Source: Wyeomyia smithii (taxonomy: Eukaryota > Arthropoda > Insecta > Diptera > Culicidae). From it: a stretch of DNA of 64,000 bases. The translations under genes and the position numbers were made by a program. Where the stretch lies: the NCBI RefSeq assembly GCF_029784165.1, contig NC_073694.1, forward strand, positions 77,759,036 through 77,823,035. The letters are read 5' to 3'. Positions 36,113 through 44,639 of this stretch are shown here, one piece after another. The stretch's first letter is position 1; each line of letters opens with the position of its first letter. The notes below the pieces were generated by a model, which was not told the DNA's origin, did not search any database, and saw only the letters and a program-made list of their open reading frames with translations.

Positions 36113-36700
36113 CTTCAACTATGTGATTGAAGTAGTTAAAATTTTTCATCGTATGTAACAGACGAAAAACCGCGAATTTCAGCATTTGCAAGCGAGGAAA
36201 AATTCAACATTGCCTCAAGAACGTGTTGGTGGCCCTGAGAAGGACCGGTTATAATTTATACTTGTTCTCGTGCTGGATGGCAGAAGATAACAGAAATGCA
36301 GCACTTACGCTCTTGCGTCTTATATTAAAACGGTTATATTTTGATACCTCAGCAGAATTTTGACCTTCATACTCATGTCTACCATCGGCAATGTCAAACA
36401 CGCAATAATCTGCTTTCATACGACACGGGGACGGGAACATTTTCTTCAACCAAGCTGCGCAACACGACACAAAACATGTTATTTTGTTGCTTCAATGAGA
36501 GTGCTATCGGTCCGGCTCGACAGAATGTCCACAAGAAATCATTTTTGTACATCCGTGCTACGAAACTGAGGAAAAACTTTAGAAACTGAAAAAAGAGGTG
36601 GAGCTTATCAAATGATCGCTCTGAGCCAGAATGAAGTCACGCATATTTTTCAAGTTATATCATTCCACCACGTACGAAAAATAATTCATTCCTATTTTCA

Positions 36701-36720
36701 TCCCTATATAAGAGCCTGTT
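36701..36720 (+). promoter_or_regulatory. TATA block of a second promoter copy (P2)
   Basis: TCCCTATATAAGAGCCTGTT is followed by GTCGAAGCCGCTCATAATAG and AAAGCGACAACAGCAGTCCT, nearly identical to the leader after P1 (35680-35740). The upstream CCAAT region is not clearly recognisable in this copy. Confidence 0.55.
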
Positions 36721-36818
36721 TTAGTCGAAGCCGCTCATAATAGTTCTGAAAAGCGACAACAGCAGTCCTCCCTTAGCAGCAACGGGAGCAGTGCAGTGGA
36801 TACCATCGATAGCGGATA

Positions 36819-37035
36819 GCGGCCACAACTGTGGCATGGCTGCGGATAAGCGTAGCAGTTTCAGCGGATCTCAGCATCGATAGCAGCTAGGCCAGCAGAT
36901 GCAGGTACAGCGGATACCAAGCGTATAGCGGCCACAACTGTGGCATGGCTACGGATAGCGTTGCAGTTGCTCAGCAGTTGGGCCAGCGTATAGCGGCCAC
37001 AACTGTGACATGGCTATGCGTAGCGTAGCTGTTGC
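36819..37035 (+). repeat. Minisatellite-like repeats
   Basis: The phrase GCGGCCACAACTGTGGCATG occurs at about 36821 and 36929 and, with one change (GTGACATG), at about 36993, each followed by GCT-CG-ATAGCG variants. The intervening sequence is built from CAGCGGATA, GATAGCAG and GTTGCAGC variants. It occupies the body of the P2 unit and has no open frame of note. Confidence 0.7.
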
Positions 37036-37164
37036 AGCGGGTATATCAGCATCGATAGTAGCAGGGTCAGCTGATGCAACGACACTCCCTTCACTTAAAT
37101 GCTGTTTCAGTGTGGTAGCGGGAAGCATCAAGCAGCAGGCTTGCATGAAGTGAATACATCAGCC

Positions 37165-37215
37165 AGCAACCGTAGGTTAATGTACAGCTCTACTGATGGC
37201 TGTACATTAACCTAC
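37165..37215. repeat. Hairpin with 16-bp arms
   Basis: GTAGGTTAATGTACAGC pairs with GCTGTACATTAACCTAC around the short loop TCTACTGATG. A related arrangement (GTATAGCTC / GAGCTGTACA) is found in the larger hairpin at 38332-38492. Confidence 0.85.
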
Positions 37216-37360
37216 AGCCGAGCGAATCGGTTCGCGTCGCTTTTCGCGTCTATTATGGCAGAGGCCTAATGGGAAAGTTGTATCATTTTGTTCAGAAGAA
37301 TATTATTATCGGTAATATTACAGAGATGCGATTGCGTAAATCCGATTTTGAATTGAACAA

Positions 37361-37378
37361 TTGTTCTTTTGAGAACAA
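37361..37378 (+). terminator. 18-nt stem-loop (7-bp stem, 4-nt loop)
   Basis: TTGTTCT-TTTG-AGAACAA, preceded by AATTGAACAA and followed by an A-rich segment (ATAAAACAC). The flank AATTGAACAA-stem-loop-A-rich is shared with the loops at 37764 and (minus strand) 47113, which marks the 3' end of the repeat unit. Confidence 0.4.
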
Positions 37379-37763
37379 ATAAAACACTTATTTGAAGAGT
37401 TAATAGCTTTTGGTACCAATAGCAGTATAGTGACAGCCTCAGCGGTAGATGCAGATGCAGCCAGTACTTCCCTGAGGCCGATGTGGAAGTAAATGGAAGC
37501 AGCACGGCGAAACAGTTCGGGTTATGCTTAGACGCGCGTCATTTTTCGTTGTTGATATTCCCCACATGAAACGACGCGCTTTCGTATGATAGCGGCGGTA
37601 TTAGCGGTAGATGCATTTGCCAACACATCCTCCAGTAAACCCGTGTCTAGTTTTCAATGTGAAAACACCTTTCTTATTGTGTCTGACCGTGCGCCTTAGT
37701 CCTCACTGTCAAGGTAACACAGAGATGTAAGTTAAACACTACATCCTATGATAAATTGAACAA

Positions 37764-37781
37764 TTGTCCTTATAAGGACAA
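37764..37781 (+). terminator. 18-nt stem-loop, third copy
   Basis: TTGTCCT-TATA-AGGACAA after AAATTGAACAA and before CAAATGAAATAATG. The stem differs from the copy at 37361 by paired changes (TTC/GAA to TCC/GGA) that keep base pairing, which favours an RNA structure. The sequence before it (37640-37760) resembles the 3' part of the unit at 47135-47240. Confidence 0.45.
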
Positions 37782-38055
37782 CAAATGAAATAATGAAGAT
37801 TTAATTTTGAAGTACAATACTTCTCTCAGGAAGTTCGGCTACATAGGGATGTGAAATGAAAATCTAAAACTGAAAAAAGTGAGAAAAATTTCAAATGCTA
37901 ATAAATCGGTTAGTTTCCGATGGATTTCCTTCGTTTTTGCAGCAATCGATTAGAAAATCTTCTAAGATTCCTACCAAATGCATGAAATTGCAATTTTATC
38001 CTTCGAACTATTGTACTATTGAAAATTCTTAAACCTTGTCAAAACACAAAATTCG

Positions 38056-38150
38056 ACCTCTGATTGGTCGTTATACCGCGCTTTCCCAAGCACGGTCGGC
38101 AGAGTTATGGACCTAGTAAATTGGGAATGCATCATTTGGCCTATATAAGA
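38056..38150 (+). promoter_or_regulatory. Promoter copy P3 with CCAAT and TATA boxes
   Basis: CTCTGATTGGTCGTTATA at 38059, AAGCACGGTCGGCAGA near 38090, GGGAATGCATCATTTGGCCT and CTATATAAGAGC at 38141. Just downstream, sequence resembling a unit 3' end follows (CGGATATTAAATTGAATAA), so the unit's body seems deleted. Confidence 0.55.
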
Positions 38151-38331
38151 GCTTCATCAGATAATAAACAGACATTTCATCGGATATTAAATTGAATAAC
38201 TGAAACTTGAAGAACACAAATGAATATTTGAAGAGTTAATATTTTCTCGTTTTGCGCTATAATCCAAAGTTAATTATCTTCATCTACATGCATACTCTGA
38301 CTATTATTACGTGTTTGCGTCGCTTAGTGTT

Positions 38332-38492
38332 TGGCTACGGTCATGCAGAACGCAAACAACGGCGCGATGCGATTCGGCAAGACGAAATGAGTTGAAATGT
38401 ATAGCTCTACTTCGCCTTAAAAAGAGCTGTACATTTCACCACGGTAAGGCGAATCGCATCGCGCCGTCATTCGCGTTCTGCATAACCGTAGC
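38332..38492. repeat. Imperfect hairpin of 160 bp
   Basis: GGCTACGGTCATGCAGAACG, GGCGCGATGCGATTCG and TTGAAATGTATAGCTC in the left arm pair with their complements in the right arm (GAGCTGTACATTTCA, CGAATCGCATCGCGCC, CGTTCTGCATAACCGTAGCC). Arms of about 74 bp surround a short loop. It looks like a small foldback element; no target duplication was found. Confidence 0.8.
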
Positions 38493-39519
38493 CTTTGTTC
38501 CGTTCCCGTTTAATGATGTCGTATTAAGTGTGCATATTACAATTCGGCAGCACTTCAACTTCTCATTTGCGCAAAATTTAAAAATATTCAATGAACTTCA
38601 TTCAAAATATCAAATAAAAAGAAATTAGAATACTGTTAATGAACGGTCAACGTTTATTTACTAGAAAAAATGACTGACACGCAAGCAGCCGGGTTATCTT
38701 TCTTGTAAAAGTATTCTACTTCAACCTTGCGGTTGTGGCTTTGCATACAACCTTTCTGTGATTTTTTCTAGACTAATTCATGACATATCAATGGTTGTTG
38801 TTGTACTCCATTCAGCGGCTGAAAACATGAATTGAAATAGGTTATTACAAAAACATTGCAGCGCTTGCTCGCTCTTTTCTACGACTATTCATTCACACGT
38901 TCACGCATCTACCACAACCAGGAACGTTATCGGCAAAAAGTGGAAAAATCGGAGCACCGTGTTGCGAAGATTCACAGGTTGAGCGAAACAGAAACCATTT
39001 TACGAGACGTTTCAGATTTAAATTCATGAATAATATTTTCACAGAAAATATGGAACAGCAAATACCATGTATCCTACCTTAGCAGTTCGTAAAATGGTAA
39101 AATGGTAAAATGAGATTGCCTACTGCGCCCGCAATAATATGAGTGAAATATATGCATAATATGAGTGAAAAATATAAGCAGAATATGAATGAGTTATATG
39201 CGCAACTTTTTTATGCACACCTCTACGGTCTCGCTTTTCTATACGCTAACAGACGGCGCTGCAAGCGCACTTTATTCGTCGGTGTTTTTTGTGCTTCTCG
39301 ATTAACCGACTACAAAACAAACAACAAATCTCGAGAATAAAATGTTACTAAATGTAATGTCCTAGTCACTTCTTTTTCCACTGCTCCGGTAACCAGCAAC
39401 TATGTAACTTTGAAACTCACTGAATATACTAATTTTATTTGAGGGAAAACAGCATAAATTAGTTAAACTTCACGTAGAGATAAAACACGCACAACACTCA
39501 GCGGGCCTTGTTGCCAGTC

Positions 39520-40205
39520 TCGGAAGTCTTCAGTGCGATTATCAATCACATTAACTCCACATCCACGATTGGATCGGCAACGTACGACATAGCTGGATAT
39601 CTTGCCGAAATAATTGGAAAAGTGGTAGGAAAAACAGATTTTCACGTCCGTAACAGTTTCGATTTCGCCAATGAAATTACAGGAGTCCAGACGAACGAAG
39701 GGGAAGTACTTTTTTCTTTGGACGTCGTCTCCCTGTACACCAATGTACCAGTGGACTACGCGTTGAGGTGCTTAGGTGAGAGATGGGAGGAAGTAGAACA
39801 ACACACGGAAGTCAACAAAGAGAGCTTCATCGAAACAGTGAAGATAGTACTGGAGTTCACCGTCTTCGTATACCATGGAACGATGTACAAGCAGACTTTC
39901 GGTGTACCAATGGGATCGCCTTTATCACCAGTGATTGCTAATGTAGTCTTTGAGGAGCTGGAACAGTAGTGCATGAAAGCACTAGAGGCCAAACAGATAC
40001 AGGTAAATATGTACAAACGGTACGTGGACGACTGCACGTGTATAGCGAGAGTGGAACACATTTGAACGATCGTAGACACATTCAATGAATTTCACGATCG
40101 TTTACAGTTCTCGGTGGAAATGGAAGTAGGAGGAAAAATCGAATTCCTGGACATGATGCTAGAACGGACAAATAGCCAAATCACCATAGCTTGATCGCCC
40201 AAACA
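39520..40205 (+). pseudogene. Penelope-like element, reverse transcriptase region
   Basis: Continues the ORF interrupted at 34486: SEVFSAIINHINSTSTIGSA, TYDIAGYLAEII, FSLDVVSLYTNVPVDYAL (first catalytic Asp), QTFGVPMGSPLSPVIANVVF (conserved GxPMGSPLS block) and EELEQ*, stop at 39967-39969. After it, in frame, come YKRYVDDCTCIA (catalytic YVDD, near 40015), EFLDMMLER and a stop near 40190. The SLDVVSLYTNVP and PMGSPLSP signatures identify a Penelope-type rather than a LINE RT. Several stops show it is inactive. Confidence 0.85.
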
Positions 40206-40795
40206 ACTGAATGGAAGGTATTTGGACTACACGTCCAAAAGCCCTTTTCAACATAAAAAATACGGCGATTGCTCTTTATGATCGGGTGATCAAACTGTCC
40301 TGTATGGGAAAACGTGAGGAGGCGCTCAACCAAGCAACACAGCTTTTGGCCAAAAACAACTACCTAGCATGGTTTATCTACAAATTAAGAAAAAACAGAG
40401 TACACAAACACTATAACACACTAAAAACAGAAAACAGAACAACACAACCACAAAAATTTATATCTGCCTCTTACGTACCGGGCCTAAGTGAAAAACTAGA
40501 GAAAATACTGCAACGAAATAATATGACTCTAGCCTAACGACCACAAAACAAAATTAAATAGATAATATTCAGTAAAATGATAAGGGAAGAAGAGGAACGT
40601 GGTATATTCCATACCGTGTGAAACAAACGATGCAAAATCGTACGTGGAGCAAACGAAACGCATGCTGAAGGTGAGGATAGCGGAACATAAAAACGATTGC
40701 AGAAATAGGAACCCGAGATCAGGACTAGCCGTACACGCAATGGAAGAGGGACATGTCTTCAATTTTGAAAACACTGCAATACTGTAAAGTATAGA
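40206..40795 (+). pseudogene. Penelope-like element, thumb region and GIY-YIG nuclease
   Basis: The first part (40211-40537) reads ALFNIKNTAIALYDRVIKLS, EALNQATQLLAKNNYLAWFI and SYVPGLSEKLEKIL, the thumb/linker region of the family. After stops and a frameshift, VYSIPCETNDAKSYVEQTKR, MLKVRIAEHKNDCRNR and AVHAMEEGHVFNFENTAIL (40600-40785) form a GIY-YIG endonuclease-like domain: VYSIPC for the GIY part, SYVEQT where YVGQT is usual, and the Arg-Glu-His segment RIAEHK. The key Gly of YVGQT is replaced by Glu. Confidence 0.8.
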
Positions 40796-41135
40796 TAACC
40801 CGGCGACCAGGATGATAGCGGAGGTATTTTATATCAAAATGCAAGGGGAAAGTCGAACCTGCAGCGTGAGTGTGGAAACTTTAACACCACTTACAACGGA
40901 CTATTGGCTCGGCTCTGCAGAAAGTCGAAACCCCGAATGCGGACGAACACTACCGATGGCGGAGTGGGCGATGTAGGGAGTTTGGTAGAGAAAATTTGTT
41001 AAAGTAGTTTCTCAGACTTGACCGACAGGTTGCACACAGCAATTAGTAAGTGTGGGGTGTTTGAATATAGAATTGTAATTTAATTAGATAATAAATGTTT
41101 TAGGCGCCTGATGATGGTTGAAGCGGGTCTCCGCA
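40796..41135 (+). mobile_element. 3' untranslated end of the Penelope-like element
   Basis: Non-coding sequence ending TTTTAGGCGCCTGATGATGG and TTGAAGC. It is the region repeated in inverted orientation at 33260-33460. Similarity between the two ends after GTTGAAGC, so the element's end is near 41130. Confidence 0.7.
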
Positions 41136-42240
41136 TGAATTGTTTTATGTTAATTATAACCAACAAACCGTTGAGACTAGTGTAAGTTATACCTAAGATC
41201 GAAAAATTACTCTCCGCGATGTCGTGAGAGTCTTGAGGACCTGAGCCAAACCAGTTTGCGCGTACGCGATCTAATAATTAGGCTTGATTTGCACCTCCTA
41301 TAAAAACTGATCATTGCTTCTGACCAGTTATTATGTCTGGTTACCAAATAATATTAAATAATAAATGTAGAGTAGCAGCTTTGATATTGTGACCAGGATT
41401 CGCACCAATTTGCTATTACGCACTTGGCTATCGTGAGTCAGGTTTTGCTACCAGTGATTCTGCCTTTCGTGCCCATCGAAACTCTGCCTTTTGAAATATT
41501 CTGCCTTGTGTGAACGGTCATAGAGTTCTGCCTTTCATGATTCTGTCTTTCGTGCTTCTGCCTTTTGTGATTCTGCCTTCTGTGGCGAACCCTCTACAGT
41601 AAATACTCACGGTGATCAACGCAACCAATATTATTCACTTTGAGTTTTAATACATTAAAAATAAATTAGAACATAATGGTCTTGCATTCACAAGGTTCCT
41701 GTCACTTTGCACAAATCTGTGCCATACTTTTTTGGGTTTCTAGCCTGTAAACACCTGTAGTTTGCACAAATCGTGACAAAATTTTTATCTGATTTCTGTT
41801 TGCTCGCACTTAATACGTTTGCACAAATTTGAACACAGAAAAATGGCGGCCAACTCGTTCACGAGAATGACAATTGGGTTGCCGAAACTATAGGTAACGA
41901 GCAAAATTCGTGCCGGGATTTCAGTAATGTTATTGCTGACCTCAGCATCAACAGTGTTTAACGATAAATTCGACAAAAAAAACCAACGAGATTCGTCAAG
42001 CTTAGTTTCTTCGGCGAAGTCTCGAAGATCCAAACACAATGGATACTTTGCGGCTGCGTTTGCGACAATTAGACAGTTAACCAATATATTTTCTGTCAAA
42101 TTAACGTCAACGCAACGCAAACGTATCCATTGTGTTGGACCTTGACGATTTTCGGCAACCGGCTGAAATATCGGTTAAACCCAAAGTTGCCGAGTGAACT
42201 CGTTTTTTTTAGCCGAACTCGAGATCCAGTTTTTAGTGTA
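41136..42240. other. Stretch without recognised genes
   Basis: Apart from the tandem repeat at 41457-41584 I see only a weak inverted pair (CACAATGGATA near 42019 with TATCCATTGTG near 42125). A 111-codon minus-strand open frame (41785-42120) overlaps a plus-strand one and has no recognised domain. No gene is supported. Confidence 0.45.
41457..41584 (+). repeat. Degenerate tandem repeat TTCTGCCTTTCGTGA
   Basis: A unit of about 15 bp (TTCTGCCTTTCGTGA and variants such as TTCTGCCTTTTGTGA) occurs roughly seven times between 41457 and 41584, with some spacer sequence. No relation to neighbouring elements was found. Confidence 0.8.
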
Positions 42241-42258
42241 CGTGTCCATTGGCTGAGG

Positions 42259-42521
42259 TGGTCCCCGTGGCTCTGTGGTTAGCGATGTCGGTCGGCTAGC
42301 TCTCCCACACGGTTGTGATATCGGGCTCGATTCCCGATCGAGTCAAGGAACTTTTCGAGCTGGAAATTTTCTCGACTCAGCATTGGGGCACGGTGTATCG
42401 TTGTACTTATCCTACACATGCAAAATGTGCCAAAAGCAATATCGATAGCGAATTCTCTCAACTATAATCTAGTTGATCGAGATCGCTATTAGCCCCAAGG
42501 CTGAGCGTGCGATATTGTTGT
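42259..42521 (+). mobile_element. tRNA-derived SINE (copy 2) with exact 16-bp TSD
   Basis: Same family as 26187-26454: GGTCCCCGTGGCTCTGTGGT, A-box-like GTGGTTAGCGATGTCGG, B-box-like GGGCTCGATTCCCGATCGAG, a body with GGGGCACGGTGTATCGTTGT and an end GCGTGCGATATTGTTG. It is flanked by perfect copies of TGTCCATTGGCTGAGG (42243-42258 and 42522-42537), which fixes both boundaries. Target duplication of this length indicates LINE-mediated retroposition. Confidence 0.92.
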
Positions 42522-42648
42522 TGTCCATTGGCTGAGGGACCTCTAATGAAATGACAAATGATAATTGAATTAGTTTATCATTATTAGTTTTTTAGTTTCT
42601 GGTCAATCCCCTCCGGTTCCGAAAGAGTCAACGTTGATAATAGTCGGC

Positions 42649-44038
42649 CACGGTGCTCCCACAGACCGTTATTATAAAATAAAATGCACCAAAGAATCTG
42701 AGTACACCATTCGATTCGTTATGACGTCCAGAATCTCTGGTCAAAATTTCAAAATCATCGTACGGTACATTTTTGAGTAATGACCTTTTGAAGGTCGAAA
42801 AGTACAAAAAAGTGATATAAAAACGACGAAATACTTATTGTAAAGCACGTTTTCAATCACCATTTTATGACATAACTTCCAAAATAGTTTCTACACATTC
42901 ATATAACCCTTTATATTTCAAGACATTAACAATTGGTGAAAAGATTTATTTGAAAATCCCACAGTGCACAGTGGTCTAAACTTGAAAAATCGTGATCATC
43001 TAGATTTGACTGTGAAAAATTGATTTTATGTACTCAATGTCTTCAGCAAAATTGTTTCATAGAACAAGGCCTTATTTTTGGCGTTTTTAGTTTTTCGATC
43101 AATCCACCTAACAGTTAGATAAAAAAAATATTTTTTTTCCAATTTTCAATATACCAGATAGCTTCCTTGAGCAAAGTTGTGGAAAATTTTCAAATTGCTA
43201 AATACTGCGGTGTCTTATCTGTACGTTGGACACGACAAAATAGAGTTTTTTGTGGAACAACTCTCCTCAAAATTAGTTTTTTGTCTATAATTTTGTCTGT
43301 AATGGTCAAAACAATGCAAAATGTTCTAAGATTTCTTGCATTCAACAAAGATTCTCTATAAATTTTATAAAATTTATTGTTTTGACGATAATAGAAAAAA
43401 ATATAGACAAAAAACTGATTTAAAAGAGAAGTGTTCTACAAAAATCTCTATTTCGTAGTGTCCAACGTACAGATAGAACATCGCAGTATTTAGCATCTTT
43501 TTAAATTTTCCATAACTTTGCTGAAGGAAGCTATCTGGTATATTGAAAATTAGAAAAAAAAATTTTTTTATCTAACTGTTAGGTGGATTGATCGAAAAAC
43601 TAAAAACGCCAAAAATAAGGCCTTGTTCTATGAAACAATTTTGCTGAAGACATTGAGTACATAAAATCAGTTTTTCACAGTCAAATCTAGATGATCACGA
43701 TGTTTCGAGTTAAGACCACTGTGCACTATGGAATTTTCAAATAAATCTTTTCACCAATTGTTAATGTCTTGAAATATAACCCTGGAAATGTGTAGAAACT
43801 ATTTTGGAGGTTATTTCATAAAATGGTTGTTAAATACGTGTTTTATAATAAGTATTTCGTCGTTTTTATATCACTTTTTTGTACTTTACGACCTTCAAAA
43901 GGTCATTACTCAAAAATGTACCGTACGATGATTTTGAAATTTTGACCAGAGAATCTGGACGTCATAACGAATCGAATGGTGTACTCAGATTCTCTGGTGC
44001 ATTTTATTTTATAATTATCGGTCTGTGGGAGCACCGTG
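42649..44038. mobile_element. Foldback element, 1.39 kb near-perfect palindrome
   Basis: Arms 42649 to about 43340 and about 43345 to 44038 are inverted copies with only scattered differences. Terminal sequence CACGGTGCTCCCACAGACCG is identical at both ends. Flanks are CGGC on both sides (42645-42648 and 44039-44042), a 4-bp direct repeat. The CACRGTG type of end is shared with 17058, 23846 and 23853, suggesting the same or a neighbouring superfamily (Transib or Chapaev); the duplication is one base shorter than at 23846. No coding capacity. Confidence 0.85.
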
Positions 44039-44408
44039 CGGCTCTATACTTACTATTTCATAAGGTTACTCATATGTACTCATACGACTCATATTTAACG
44101 TTCGTTGATACAGTACTGTTCACCTTTCATTAAATCAATTTCTTTCTGGGAAAGGGTGAGATTACGTCAATGCTTATGTATTTTAGTAAAATTATAGTTC
44201 CTGATATCTTACATGACTAACTCTTTGGCAGTTGTTAACTGAATATGAAATACACATCGACGTACTTTGGATCAAGTTAATTGCTTGACTGTTTATACTA
44301 CAAGCTAAGGAATAAAAATATGAATATGCTTATCTGGCACAATCTCTCCCCAGCTTATGGAATATACAATGATATAATGAGACGTGATATTTGAAGTTTT
44401 GATTACCT

Positions 44409-44631
44409 TACAACACTGATAGAACGGACACGTAAACGGGACCAGACAACAACACTTATTGCTCTTACTTAATATTTATTAAGTAAGAGCAATAAGTGTT
44501 GTTGTCTGGTCCCGTTTACATGTCCGTTCTATCAGTGTTGTATTCATATTTAACTTAATATTTATTAAGTAAGAGCAATAAGTGTTGTTGTCTGGTCCCG
44601 TTTACGTGTCCGTTCTATCAGTGTTGTATTG
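44409..44631. repeat. Near-perfect 134-bp palindrome plus duplicated arm
   Basis: The left arm (TACAACACTGATAGAACGGA to GCTCTTACTTAATA, 44409-44474) is followed by its complement (to 44542), differing at about one position. The right arm is then repeated directly at 44551-44631 (period about 87). All three copies share TGTTGTTGTCTGGTCCCGTT and TGTCCGTTCTATCAGTGTTG. The near-identity implies a recent event. Confidence 0.92.
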
Positions 44632-44639
44632 TGAAGCTC

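Larger units (their letters stand above)
34487..39519. other. 5-kb insert with repeated histone-like promoter units
   Basis: This segment separates two halves of the Penelope-like ORF and is bounded by a 22-bp direct repeat beginning TCGGAAGTCTTCAGTGCG (34465-34486 and 39520-39541). It has no inverted ends, LTRs or poly-A tail that I can see. Inside are direct repeats (34765-35020 with 35128-35320; 35345-35690 with 37812-38155; 34990-35100 with about 38790-38870), three promoter-like blocks, three short stem-loops and two larger hairpins, each listed separately. No known transposase or RT is encoded. Confidence 0.7.

Noticed and set aside
41446..41590. CRISPR-like array
   Set aside because: Short degenerate TTCTGCCTTTCGTGA tandem repeat without uniform spacers, in a eukaryotic context.
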